Shown piece after piece: positions 22,625 to 34,683 of a stretch of DNA of 64,000 nucleotides (the first letter of the stretch is position 1; every line of letters begins with the position of its first letter). Origin of the DNA: Colletotrichum lupini (Eukaryota > Ascomycota > Sordariomycetes > Glomerellales > Glomerellaceae). The notes beneath the pieces are model-generated. The model had not been told where the DNA came from, made no database searches, and saw only the letters and a program-made list of their open reading frames with translations. Where the stretch lies: assembly GCF_023278565.1 (NCBI RefSeq), contig NC_064676.1, positions 558,001 through 622,000 on the forward strand, given 5' to 3'. Both the position numbers and the translations under genes were made by a program.

Positions 22625-25574
22625 GGTGAACAATGCTGTATGTTGTAACGAAGGAGTACCCCCGGGTTTCCCAAGGTTATTACGAGATATGAAAGACACC
22701 CGACGATGGCAGGAATGGGTTTCAGGTCGCAAATACTTGAGAATACGAGGTCAAAATTACGCAGGCCGTTGCGAGCCGCTCAGCCAACACAGACGACGAA
22801 AGGTCAACAATTTGGAACTTTTGTGCTTAAACGAATGGGGATGACATGTCTCTAATAAGTACTGCGCCAAAAATGTTTACCTTGCTAGCGCCCTTCCTAC
22901 AAAGGCGCAGCGTGTCCACACTGAAGTTGGCCTTGTAGCTTCGATATTAAACCAATGAAATGAGAGGACTAAATCGATGCCGCCCGCAGGGCTTTATCCA
23001 ACGGCTGCCTAACACCCAGGAGACGCAACCGTGCGAGTCTTACGTCAGGCCGGCATTTGAACGGTGATTCACGCCGGATTCGATAAGAACTCGGCCCGCA
23101 GATCGGATCCACAGTCGGGGAGGGGCCGTGAAGGGCCGTACCGTCAGAACATAATGAAGATTGAGAAAGCCAGAAGTGCACCAGATTTAGGAAATAGGGT
23201 GTCGGTAAGAGAGCTTTAGCGGAACGCGTTCGATGTTCACAAGACGTTGGGAAAATTCGCAAGATGTGCAATGAGTTGGGAAGACCTAAGATTCTACCGA
23301 CAAACCCACGATGTGTACTAGTAAAAAACTCTGGCCATGTATCATAGGGTCCTGTGTAGTCGCGAACAGGCAGACGATATGCTCATCAGGACCCTAAGAC
23401 CACTACACTTATCTCTAGTCGACCTAGACTGCCTCTGCTAAGATGGTATGGATATGTATACATAATAGCATAGGTTCCAAGGTAACTATGGTCCTCGCCA
23501 ATGCTGATGGAACTCTTCTTGTTGATCCGAAATGTACGAAACTTCGGTGCAATTTACTACTCACGAGATCATCAGAGTCGCCTCTCTTCATGGCGGATGC
23601 GATGTGAGAATTAATCAATATGTCCAAACGGTCCATATGAATCTGTATCATGTCGAAAGCATTGCTGTTGGTCTCGCGTCGCGAAGTTTACCAAACTCGC
23701 AGCGTCTCACTCAATCCCTCCATCGTGGAGGTTTGTCATCATTGACACGGGAAGTGGGTGATCTACAGCATAAACTCCTTCCGAGACGGGATGTGGATAC
23801 TTGTCCGAAACAGAAACAGACAGTTGTGACAGCAAAGCCCTGCTTTCGTCGAGAGCTTGGCGGGGAAGAAGCATGGGCGTTCCGGGTGAAGTCTATGCTC
23901 TCCCCCTAAGCTCCAGTTGCAAGTGCTCTGACTATACTTTGCAGCAAGATTTCGCATCTAGAATCTGGAGTTGGTACTTATCACTTAGTGGCAGAATTGA
24001 CATTACGACGTTTGGTGAGATAATGTAAGGTATTGAAAGAAATCAAAACTCAAAGTTAAACCTCAACGAAACTGGGATATAGAAAGTCAATTGGCAACGG
24101 CCGCCGGTTCGGCGCGTCCAGGCACGGGCTCCAGAGTCCAGCTTTTGGTTTTCGCCGGCCCATTCTGTTGACAGCCCTATCCCAGCCCCTCAAGCCCCGA
24201 AGACTCGAAAGGTTTCGGGGCTTTTTGATCAGACTTTGCGGAGCAACCAATCGAATGATCTTCTTTGCCAACCACACCAGCATCCAGGCATTTGACCTAT
24301 TCCTAGAAAAAGCATGCCCTGATCTTGAGACTTTCTAGAACTCTTCTCGATCTATTCGAGACTGTAAATTGCTAGGGACTCGCACCCGACATGACGAACC
24401 ATGTAACAAGTTTTACTAAATTGGTACACTCATCGTCTCTGCTTTTTTCCTCACCAGATTGCGCGTTCATGACGTCCGGTCAACAAGGTGATGATCTTAC
24501 AGTCAAAGCAACGATAAAACCAACTGTCGACAGACGCACGTCCAGATGCATAAATGTGGCACCTCACACAACACGCTTTTGAGCCTCATCTTTTTCCGTC
24601 AGAACAAGCATAGGGCCCGCAGGTTCTGCCATCTCCTCATGCCATTGTCCCTCTTTTCCGCTGCAAGAGCAACGCTGGCTATACAAACATGGGACGACTG
24701 AAATGAAGGCTGCTGTTTCACGGCCCATCCCATCTACATGTATCCACAAGCCGCGCGAGAGTCGCAGGGTACTTCATTGCACATGATCTTGGGAATGTGT
24801 GGGGGAGGTCACTGGGTCTAGAGCTTCATCTCGACGTTTGATGCCACCGGATAATCCGTGAACGCAGAAAATACCAAAAAGAGGTCACGAAGAGGACCGT
24901 TATTGGATGCTTTGGCATGATCGCTTTCCTGGTACCGCCATCTATAAACAACATTTGCTGTCATCCCATCAAATGTCTTGGAACGGATCCTGATGAGACT
25001 CTCGTTTTACCAGGAGGCTGGCTTGAGGTTCCTGGATACTCCGGATCTCTTTGTAAGTCGTTCCTAAAAGTTACCTCATATAAGGAGAGATTTTTCATGA
25101 CAATGTTAAGATGATCGGAGAGAACTTCCAGATGTCTGAATGAGATCGAAAATACTACGCAACACAAGGTACGTGGGGGCGCCTTACCGATGATCTGCAC
25201 TAGTCTGCCGCGTGTAAAAAATGGCCCGTCTTGCCTCTGCAATTTCAATCCAAACGTTTCCATCTACTACCTTCCTCATTCGAAGGCAAATGCGCGTCCC
25301 AGTCCTCAATGAAGAGACCAAATACTGATATCAGAACAACTTAGTTTCCAAACGGCCGGTCCGGATTCTTCCTCCCAACCTTTTTCGATGCCTTCCTGTT
25401 CGATTCCTTCGCTCATTTAATCCCCCTTTCGCTGGAGACTTTCGGACGCGAAAAACACCGTCCGTGTCTTTGCCATTGACTTTTTTCCTCCTATTTTCGA
25501 GGCGACTGTTTCAACCCCCTTTCTTATTGACGTTAACCTTTATACATTCCCCCTAATCCAAACTCAAAAAAATC
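22625..25574. other. 2.9-kb intergenic stretch, no gene seen
   Basis: It contains only ORFs under about 140 codons without motifs. One perfect inverted repeat followed by a T-run lies at 24193-24227. Pyrimidine-rich tracts at about 25360-25560 (CCTCCCAACC, TTTTTTCCTCC, CATTCCCCCT) are typical of fungal core promoters and probably serve the MFS gene at 25575. The part just above 22624 serves the Zn2Cys6 gene. Confidence 0.5.
24193..24227 (+). other. Hairpin followed by T-run, function unknown
   Basis: The arms AGCCCCGAA (24193-24201) and TTCGGGGCT (24214-24222) are perfect complements separated by 12 bases, and the second arm runs into TTTTT. In bacteria this would be read as an intrinsic terminator. 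In a fungal intergenic region it may be chance, or the 3' end of a small RNA transcribed by RNA polymerase III. Confidence 0.35.
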
Positions 25575-27756
25575 ATGAGCGACGACAAAAACGATGGGCT
25601 TCTCGTCCCAATCGACTTCAATAATGTCAGTGGCGGTAGACGAGAATCGAGGATCGATAAGTACGCCAAGCGCAGCTCGCAGATGTTTATCCCATTCAGC
25701 ATCGTGGATTTTCGACATTCCCAGGCGCTGACCCCAGCATCCCCGCGCTATCCGATGCAGACCTTGCAGGAAGGTGGACGAGGGCTCGAGAGGATCGATT
25801 CCATCGATACGATCACGGCTGAGAAGCAGGAGGCTGCCGTCCATGAAGAGGAAGTGCTTGGAAGTACTGAGATTTATGATAAGGATGGCAACATCCGGCT
25901 TGTGCCCGTGAGTGAAGGACCATAGATGGATCCGAAATGCATTGGGAGACTGACCGTGACTATCAAGACTCCTACTCCGGATCCCAAGGATCCTCTCAAT
26001 CTGCCTGAGTGGCGCAAGTGGCTTGCTGTCGCCTCGTTATGCTTCTGTAAGCTTCTTCCGTCCAACTTGGGCGGAACGTCCATTATTAACAGCACACAGT
26101 CGGCTCCGTCTCGCTTGCTGCCGAGATCGCCGTCGCTGGCCTCTTGCCCGTGTTCATCCTTGAGTACTCTGGAGTCGATCCGGCTCCAACTCTCAAGCAT
26201 GCCGATCTCAAAGGCAACCCAAACCCTCTTGCCATTGTGCCATCCGGCGTGACTCCAGTTTCTCTGACGTCTGTTTCTCTTCTGGCGACCATTCCCATGC
26301 TCAGTAATGGTGTTGCTACGTATCTCTTGGTCCCTCTTACGGCTGCCATCGGCAGACGTCCGGTACTCATCCTCACGTCGGCTTTTTCCTGGGGCGGAGG
26401 GTTCTGGGCCGGATACAGCAAGTCGCTTACAAGCCATATTGCTGCCAGAGTCTTCCACGGTCTTGGGTCTGGTGCTGTCGAGGCCTTGCTCCCTTTGATC
26501 GTCCAGGACATGATGTTTCTTCATAAGAGAAACAAAGCTGTGGCGTCCATCATTGCCAGTCAGGTAGGTTTATGCCATCTGCGATGGTCATACCATCAAC
26601 CCTTCAAATCCCACGATTTGCGGTAAGGAGTTAGCCATATCAAGTAACTGACATCTTCACGTAGGGGCCAATGATTATGCTTTTCGGAATCCTTGGCCCG
26701 TACATTGCTGTCAACTGGGACTGGCGATGGATCTACTGGATCACATCTGCCGTCGGCGTCCTGACCTGGATCATGCTCATCCTGTTTGTCCCCGAGACAC
26801 TCAGACAGAGATCCAAAGCAGAGCTTGCTGGACACCAGCTGTGGCCCATAGCTGCGGGCGAGGACCGCACTCAGCTAGACTACGCCACATACGGCGCGCG
26901 TACGCGGTGGGATGACCTGGGGTTCTTCCAGAGCGGAACTCATTGGAAGGATGCCGGCCTCCAGATCATCGCCACTCTCAAGACCACCATGTTCCCCGCT
27001 GTCTTGTGGTGCACTCTGTTGCAGGTTGCATTTGGGATGGTCATGGGTGCGACAGGACAGGCGACCTCATTCGCTCTTCTCGCTGCTGGGTAAGCATTTG
27101 CGACGGTAGTTCGTCCTGGGACCAAAATACTAATGCATTTCGTTCAAACAATAGCGTTCCTTTCGAACTCACCGGCCTTTCGCAAATTCCCCAGATCTTG
27201 TCAACTATCGTCATATTCGTCGTCGGTGGACCAGTCGCCGACTCAGTGTCTCTCTGGATCTCGAAGAAGAAGGGTGGCCGTGAAGCCGAACACCAGCTTC
27301 CCAATCTCATCCTGCCCATTTTCTTCGCCATCACGGGTGCTCTAGTGTTTGGATACGCCGATCAGAACCACCTTCATTACGCCGTCTTGCTGCTCGGGAC
27401 CTTCTTTCTTATGACATCAACCTTGATCACAGCGCCGATTGTGCAAAACTATGTCATTGAGAGCTACCCCCAGTGGGCTGGTCCCGTTCTGGTAAACGTC
27501 TCGACTCTACGTGTTTTCATATCCTTTCCTCTTAACACACAGGTGACAACTTGGCTTCAAGAATTAGGTGAGTCTGAAATTCGCTCTGAATGTTGCACAT
27601 CTTGTTAATGAAGAATGCTTTCCGACAGGTCCAATGAAGTTCACAGTCTATCTGTCCATCATACTCCTAGTCGTCTCGACCGGCATTCCAATTCTCTTCA
27701 TCTTTGGCAAGAAGTTACGCATGAAGACGTCCGACAAAGTTTCAAAGAGGCAATAA
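25575..27756 (+). CDS. Major facilitator superfamily transporter (six exons, 613 aa)
   Basis: Exons are 25575..25907, 25968..26046, 26100..26563, 26665..27089, 27155..27567 and 27629..27756; all junctions have GT-AG and keep frame. The first intron (GTGAGT...CTGAC...CAAG) removes an in-frame TAG at 25923. An N-terminal cytosolic tail of about 110 residues leads to DPKDPLNLPEWRKW, the usual preface to TM1 in fungal DHA1-like carriers. The loop between TM2 and TM3 has the signature AAIGRRPVL. FVPETLR follows TM6 and begins a long central loop. The second half ends with PLNTQVTTWLQELG, then a last helix and a basic tail. This looks like the HOL1/drug:H+ antiporter type of plasma-membrane carrier, but the substrate cannot be told. 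Confidence 0.9.
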
Positions 27757-28725
27757 TAAACCGTTGCATGAGCAAGTACTCTAATTGGAGTCTTGCACTA
27801 GAGGCTGCCACAGACAGCAGCCCGTCCAATAGCGTAGAGTGAGGATTGTCTTTTTCCTGGCGGTTCTGTTCTAGAAGGAGCCAGATTCTTGTCGCAGAAT
27901 CTTAAACGTGGGCTTCTCGCAGCTGATATGTCTGTGTCTCGACGGTGCGACTTTCGTTGTGAGACTTGGATCATGTTTCAATTGGTAGGTGACCTATTCA
28001 TGCCGGGAGTTTGATGGTTCGGGGACGGGAAACTTATGGGAATCGGCATGGAAAATATCTTCATTGACTTTAGTCTGCGGGAGGGCGCGGAACAGTAGTG
28101 CGCTTGAATGTAATATGTTTGAAAGGCGGAATTATGTCATGTCTGGCTTAAATACAGCCAACAAACGCTCATTCGGGGTTTTTGCTTTGAATGCATCGTG
28201 ACTTTCTTCGGGGCCTTTCTCGGACTATAGATCATTAATTAGATGTAAATCTCCCTTCGAAGATCTCAGCGGTAAGTGCAAGAAAAGTTTACTGCCTTCA
28301 GACGAGGCCAAACTCAGACAACACGTCAAGGTCGCAATATTCGGGGTAGCATCCATTCAAGTTGCCAATCAAGCACGCATCATTCGATTCGCGAGTGTCA
28401 ACCAAAAGGCGGTTGCGCTAGACTGCAGTGAGATTCAAAAATAGTCCACTAGGTAAAAACACGAACCGACCACCTATATGGGGCTAGGCAACGTGAGCTG
28501 AAATTTGCCGAAGCAACGTTTCTAGCGGCACAGCAATAAGCTTGTCCGAGAATTTGGGACTTTTGTCTTTCGTCAATGCATCTCGTAAGGGTATGAATAG
28601 ACGGCATCTTCGCGTTGTCTGGATATTATTTATTCTTGGTTCTGAGATCACGGACTTCATTACTTTCCATATTAATTCGCTTGTCACTCGCTACCGTCAC
28701 TCGTTTATTCACCCATATTGTAAGC
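27757..28725. other. Intergenic, no gene seen
   Basis: Holds the 3' flank of the MFS gene and the promoter of the CFEM-like gene. Only short ORFs without motifs. Confidence 0.5.
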
Positions 28726-29412
28726 ATGTCACGCTTGCTTACTGCCCTGGCATTGGTTGGCCTTGGTGCCAACGTGGCAATGGGGGTTCCTTTCGACCAG
28801 GAGGAACAAAACCGGAACGCTGAGTGCGATGTAAGTATGAGAATCCTTCAATGTTTTTTCAGGTACTGATATTTCTGCGACGTAGAATGGTTGCTTCTTC
28901 GGCAGCTTCCCCGGAGGCTCTTGCACAAATGATGCTGCATGCATGTGCACCCAGCAAAAGTATCGTGAGAGATACTTCTGCTGCATGGCCCAGAAATGCG
29001 CTGCTTCCGTACTGCCCGGTAAATATTTCCGACTGGCGTAAAGCTAGGTTAGCACTGACGGGAGTGTTGTCTAGATTCTATTCAGCGACAGACTCTGGAA
29101 TGTGAAGCGAGGAATATGCCCTTCACATTTGACACAGAGGCAGTATGCGGCATCAAGTTGACAACATCCACATCCGCTGCCCCCACCGTTACAGTCACTG
29201 TTACCGGCGGAGCGGGAACTCAGTCTTCAGTGCCATCGGCATCTGGCAGCTCATCTGTCCTGGTTGTCACCACAATGGCATCAACTCCAGTGATAGCACC
29301 CACACTGAGCGCAGGCGTCAACACTCCAACTGCTACACCGAGCAGCGGATCTGTTGAGCGCTTGCGGGGCTCCTTGGTTCTAGTCGCTGCAGCCGGCTGG
29401 ATGTTCTGGTAG
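28726..29412 (+). CDS. CFEM-like cysteine-rich GPI-anchored cell-surface protein (191 aa)
   Basis: Exons 28726..28830, 28886..29018 and 29075..29412 (GTAAGT, GTAAAT donors; GACGTAG and TCTAG acceptors). Residues 1-20 form a signal peptide (MSRLLTALALVGLGANVAMG). A Cys-rich module follows with Cys at 34, 38, 48, 54, 56, 67, 68 and 73, including a CMC pair and a CC pair, and two more Cys soon after. This fits the eight-cysteine CFEM domain closely though not perfectly. A Ser/Thr/Ala-rich stalk leads to a hydrophobic C-terminus (LVLVAAAGWMFW), as expected for GPI attachment. CFEM proteins act at the cell wall in haem or iron capture, adhesion or host interaction. Neighbouring genes also encode secreted or surface proteins. 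Start choice: the first Met of the signal peptide. Confidence 0.75.
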
Positions 29413-30022
29413 ACGACTGGAGCTATTGCCGAGAACAAGAGTTTGTCATTTCTCCGAACGATCATGATACGCCTATTAATCACCATTGCAATCAGCAAAA
29501 AGCTACAAACACTTAGACATTTTACCTCCTACACCCTAATAATAATGACAACAAGTACATAATGCAATTGAATTTTGACCCCTTTTCCTGATAGCCAGTT
29601 TTGATTACCCCAGAAACTCTATCCGTAGATCCGGTGAACTCGGGAAGCGATTCAGCGAACGCCCGATGGGATGCTAGGCTCCCCCCGCGCTCACTGGTGG
29701 AGACGAAAAAGTCCGCCCAATCACTCTCCCAATCACCTGGAACTAGGGGGGAGCTATCCCCTGCGAGCCGCAATTTTAGGTGGTGTTTGCGCCATTCCAC
29801 CGGTTTTCACGGGTGGCACTTCATTTCAGTTGCGTCTACTTTTCAAAGCTTGCATCTGGCCCTGAAGCGGGGAAGATGGAGGAGCGGAGGGCTTTCAGGG
29901 GACGAGATGTTGCCCTATAAGTCTACCTACTGGAGTGGTCCATCTGATATCGTTGTTCGTGTTGCGAAAAGTTCCCAGCTTTCCGGTTCCTTGCAGCGAC
30001 TCGACGTTGGTGCATTGTCGCG
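29413..30022. other. Intergenic, no gene seen
   Basis: Contains the 3' end of the CFEM-like gene and the promoter region of the esterase gene. A 178-codon open frame crosses it and runs into the esterase start region in another frame; it has no motif. Confidence 0.5.
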
Positions 30023-31296
30023 ATGGTTGTCTCCAAGGCCTACCTGCTCGGCTGGGCAGCAGCAGTTGCGATTGCTTCGCCAGTCGCTGTTGAGACACCC
30101 TTCAGCTGGAAGAATACGGAATATGTGTGAGTTCTGAAAATCCACACGGACGGCTACTTGAAATCACTGACGCGAGAAGGGGCTCAGACTCACATTTGGC
30201 GACTCTTACACATTCGTCCAAGGAACCGAAGGTCGCTGGGCATACAGCTTCATCGGATCCCAGCTGAACATTTCTTTCACACCCGAGCAGCTCCTCGGTG
30301 ACCGCATTGTTCCGGGGCAGAACACGTCTTCTGCCGGCGGGCCTAATTGGGTTCAAGAGCTCACTGGCTGCAAAGAGGGCCATCCTCGGGACTGCGAGAA
30401 GCAATTATGGGGGTTCGCATACGCCGGAGCTGATATTTCGACTACCTTGTGAGGAATTCTCAGCTAATTCGACGCAAAGCGTATGAGATGAAGCTAACAC
30501 CATCTCAGCGTCCCGCTGCACTGGAACCATACCATCTCGTATGAGAAACAGGTCGAACAATGGGATACCTACGGCAAGTCAGTCATTAACGCCGATCCCA
30601 CCAAGTCACTCGTGGCCTCCTACATTGGAATCAATGACATCAATGACATGGCCAATTTCCAGCTCCCTGTCAACGGGCTGAACAGCTGGGAAGAACTGTA
30701 CACTGCAGTCATCGCGGAGCAGTTTGCAGCCTTGGAGACTGTATATGGAGCCGGGCATCGCCACTTCCTGTTCCTGAACTTACCTCCCCTCGATAAGAAT
30801 GTACGTCAAATCCGGCACAGTCTTCGTTTCGACAACCTCTTCAAGAATCGTGTTGACCATACTACAGCCCGCATCGCAACTCAACCCAGCCCGTCTTCCA
30901 AGCACAGACATGATCAAGACGTTCAACGGCGTAGTCAACCAGACCGCAAAGGCGTTCTCAGAAAAGCATCCCGACGTGACTGCTCTGGTATTTGACACGT
31001 ACAGCTGGCTGACACAGGTCTTTGATAACGCGGCGTCGTACGGGTTCACCAATACGAGCTCTTTCTGCCCTAGCTACAAAGCCTGGGATATCGATACGAA
31101 CTATGCCGCATACGGGTGTCAGCCGATTTATGAGTACTTCTGGTATAATTCGGGTCATATTACATACCATGTACATGAGCTTCTGGCGCAAAAGGTCAAG
31201 GAGTTCCTAGTTCAGAAGAGTGCCAGTGGATGCGGAGGGAGGAATCAGACGCTGAGCGCATGGGGAGCGAGATGGATCGGCGGGGAGTCAACGTGA
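30023..31296 (+). CDS. Secreted GDSL/SGNH-type esterase, carbohydrate esterase family 16-like (361 aa)
   Basis: Exons 30023..30126, 30188..30448, 30509..30800 and 30868..31296; every junction restores the frame. A signal peptide (MVVSKAYLLGWAAAVAIASP) precedes the mature protein. Block I is TFGDSYT with the nucleophile Ser at about residue 41. The oxyanion Asn is in the block GINDIND, at about residue 164. The C-terminal block NSGHITYHVHE carries His 316, 320 and 322, among them the likely catalytic His. This order matches fungal SGNH hydrolases such as the CE16 acetyl esterases, which remove acetyl groups from plant xylo-oligosaccharides outside the cell. Several NxT/S sites suggest glycosylation. 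It sits between a CFEM-like gene and a carboxypeptidase, all on the same strand. The exact substrate is not certain. Confidence 0.85.
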
Positions 31297-32112
31297 ATCC
31301 AGCGAACAATGTAAGATCAGTGCATTGATGTTGATCAATCAGTATTGTTCGTTATCGGCCTCGCAAAGATATATGCTTAAAGGTTCCATTCCATTGCAGG
31401 CAGTCGCTAGCAAATTTTCTAAGGCCTATCTCCCCGAGCCTCGGAGCGATGTATTCAAACGTTATCGGCTCTCAAGATCTAGGCCGGGAGAGAAACCTAT
31501 CGAAGCCCACCTTGAGCGTCCTCCATTATAATTTCGAAAATAGAGTCGTGGAAGTACAGATTCTTTTCTATTCTCAGAAAATGTTTGGAGCCGCTCCCAG
31601 AAAGTTACATAGAGGATAGTTGACCTGAATGACTCAATTGTCTGGTGTTAATTCAACGAATCTTGTTTACGAGAAGACTCTTGTAATAAGGCTTCATAGA
31701 AAGTAAGAGGCGAGCCGATCGGGGTAGATGGCTGACATTGTCGGTTTTGAAGTTGACACAACTCTGCAAAGTGAAAAATGTCAGCATTAGCCATTTAAAG
31801 CTAGATTTCCGTGATGCTCAGAGATAATTGCTCCGTGCCGCACCGTGCCGGGAAGCCGATCAGGTCTAAACGCCGGCCGAGATAGGAAGGTCAAAGTTCT
31901 GGTCGAATCAAAAGCTCGGGATAGAGGTTTATCTGAGTTTTGACCCCACTCTGTCGTCGTTCTCGCGATCCTTCAGGACGTGTGCAACGCGTCACGTCAT
32001 GCGAGACAGGCTGATCTGTAAGACTCTCTTCCGATAAATACACTGCCGTAGTCATCCATCATATCGAAAGAGAGTCAATGGCGGTTTGGTCCCGTGAGTT
32101 GTGTTTGTAAAG
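31297..32112. other. Intergenic, promoter of the carboxypeptidase gene
   Basis: No gene seen. A TA-rich element GATAAATA lies at about 32033-32040, some 75 bases before the S10 start, and could be a TATA-type element. The direct repeat CCGTGCCG occurs twice at about 31833-31849. Confidence 0.4.
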
Positions 32113-34315
32113 ATGTTGTCCTCCGCCTCAATCGCGCTTGTCGGGCTCGCCGGTCTCGCGGCCGCGCAGTTCCCGCCCACACCCGAGGGGATCAAGGTGC
32201 TGAAGTCCAAATTCCACGAAAATGTCACTATTTCATACAAAGAGGTGAGCGCACATTGTTTTCCATGGTCCTTTGCATCCTTGACTAATTGAGGTCCTTG
32301 TCCTCTAGCCCGGTATCTGTGAGACCACGCCCGGGGTCAAGTCATACGCCGGATACGTGCAGCTACCCTCAGGAACCCTGAATGACGTCGATGGGGAAGC
32401 TCAAGACTACCCAATCAACACGTAGGAACCGCAAATGCTCTCGGCTATCACTTGGAACTGGTGCTGATTCTTACAGCTTCTTCTGGTTCTTTGAGGCGCG
32501 CAAAGCTCCCGAAAATGCTCCATTGGCAATCTGGCTCAACGGCGGACCGGGAGGCTCCTCCATCATGGGCCTCCTCGAAGAAAACGGCCCCTGCTTTGTT
32601 AACGAGGACTCCAAGACGACTCGTCTGAATCCGTGGAGTTGGAACAACGAAGTGAATCTACTCTACATCGACCAACCGACTCAGGTCGGATTCTCCTACG
32701 ATATCCCAACCAATATTACCATCCACGCCAACGAGAACTTCGAAGAGAACGGACCATGGGGCATGTTCCCCGCCAACTTCAGCGATGGTGTACCCGAGGG
32801 CAACTACACCTACCGGTACGGCACTGCATCCAGCCAGAAGCTATCGCAGACATCGAACACCACGGCGCATGCTGCTCACGCTCTGTGGCACTTTGCGCAG
32901 ACGTGGTTCTTTGAGTTCCCTGGCTACAAGCCCATTGACGACCGGGTCAGCTTGTGGGCCGAGTCATACGGAGGACACTATGCGCCTGGTATTTTTCGAC
33001 ACTTCCAGACGCAGAACGAGTTGATCCAGAATGGCTCATCGCCCGAGGAGAATGCCCAGTTTATCCACCTTGATACGCTTGGAATCGTCAACGGGCTCAT
33101 TGACCTGTCGATCCAAGGTGAGACTTGGATCACGTTCCCGTACAATAATGTGAGCAATTTGTACCCCTTGATACAGCCTAGAGTATCTGGGTGTATCATG
33201 ATGAGATACAACGCTGACCACCTGTTCAGACCTATGGAATGCAAATCTTCAATGAGTCGGTTTACGATGCGTTGATGCACAACTGGACCCGCCCAGACGG
33301 TTGCAAAGACCGAATTCTTGACTGCCAGGAAGCCCTCAAAGAACATGGACCGCTAGTCGCCAACGGTGCCAAGAAGAACTACACTGAAATTTGCGGCGAC
33401 TTCCTTACCGAGTGCGGCTTCAACGCCGTCGAAATCTACCAGAGCAAAGACGATGGAAGGGGCTGGTATGATATCGGACACAGCAAATATGACCCTTTCC
33501 CGGCCCCGCACTTGTACGGGTACCTCACCGAAGGCGAGGTTTTGTCGTCTCTCGGCGTGCCTGTGAACTACTCGGAATCGTCCGCGGCAGTGGGCATCAG
33601 CTTCCAGAATACCTTCGGTAAGATGGTTACATTCCCATTCGCGGGCGCTTCATGCTTTCAGATGAACGTTATACTGAGTGATTTTTATAGATATGATCCT
33701 GGGTGGATTTGGAGAGTCAATCGGGTACCTCCTCGATAGCGGCGTCAAAGTTCACATGATGTGTGAGTCTTGATCATCCCCATCCTTGAAAGTTGCGTGC
33801 TGTTCCTAACGCTCTTGTGTGCAGATGGAGATCGCGACTACGCCTGTAACTGGGTCGGCGGCGAGAAGGCTAGTCTGGCGATCCCCTACAACCGATCGAT
33901 AGACTTTGCCAACGCCGGGTACGCCCCGCTCATCACCCCCGATGGTGTGACGGGCATGACGCGCCAGTTCGGTAACTACAGTTTCTCGCGTGTCTACCAA
34001 GCCGGCCACGAGGTGCCGTCCTATCAGCCCGTGACGGCGTACGAGATCTTTATGCGGGCGACGTTCAACCGGGACATCGCGACGGGACTCATCCCCGTCA
34101 CGGACGAGCTGTCGACGATCGGCGTCAAGGACACGTGGCACATTAAGAACATTCCGCCCCAGGAGCCGGATCCGATTTGCTATGTCCTCAAGCCCGAGAC
34201 ATGCCCCGAGGATGTGTGGAAGACGGTCGAGGACGGGACCGCACTGGTGAAGGACTACTACGTGATTGACGCTACTCGAGAGAGTCAAGGCCAACAGATT
34301 TCCGAGGAGCTGTGA
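32113..34315 (+). CDS. Secreted serine carboxypeptidase, peptidase family S10 (622 aa)
   Basis: Exons 32113..32244, 32309..32421, 32477..33149, 33230..33617, 33691..33762 and 33825..34315, all GT-AG and in frame. An 18-residue signal peptide ends at AAAQ. The substrate-binding block [10 protein letters not shown] is at about residues 101-110. The catalytic Ser is in [12 protein letters not shown] at about 245, Asp in GDRDYACNW at about 464, and His in AGHEVP at about 521, which is the complete S10 triad in the right order. Such enzymes remove C-terminal amino acids from peptides in the vacuole or outside the cell. Many NxS/T sites are present. The length (622) is at the long end of the family, as in fungal secreted forms. 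A copia element is inserted 142 bases after the stop codon. Confidence 0.95.
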
Positions 34316-34452
34316 AGAAACTGGGCAAGGGAATGGTAACTTGCTTAATAGACCACATGCACTTTGAGGTAGTTAGCGCAATTCATGGTTCGAGGCAGGC
34401 CGCAAGCTCAACACTTTGGGGCCAAACAAGTAGAGACGGTCGGGACAAGTGT

Positions 34453-34457
34453 GTTTC
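34453..34457. other. Left target-site duplication (GTTTC) of the copia element
   Basis: GTTTC directly precedes the LTR start TGTTGG and recurs at 41375-41379 directly after the right LTR. Confidence 0.92.
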
Positions 34458-34683
34458 TGTTGGTATACACGTAGGCAGGTCAGACCTTTTAGGTCGCGAC
34501 TAGGTCAATAGGTCAGTATAGGTCTATTGCGTGTATATAGGAGGGGAAGATCGTGGGCAGAGCCCGCGGTCCCTTAGTAGGTATAGGTAGGTAGAAGGGT
34601 CCGTCTACACCGGCCCAGACTACCTACCTACTACCCCTACCTAACTACTTAATAAGGCCCCTTTTCTACTTCGTAATCTAATA
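34458..34683 (-). repeat. 3' LTR of the copia element
   Basis: 226 bp, beginning TGTTGGTATACACG. Its right end is CTAATA, RIP-altered from CCAACA. It shares the block GGGGAAGATCGTGGGCAG with the other LTR. It keeps normal sequence in its outer part and becomes AT-rich towards the element. Confidence 0.93.

Noticed and set aside
22625..22732. N-terminal extension of the Zn2Cys6 protein from the Met at 22732
   Set aside because: The extra 36 residues look like untranslated leader, and the inner Met directly precedes the usual basic segment and Cys cluster.
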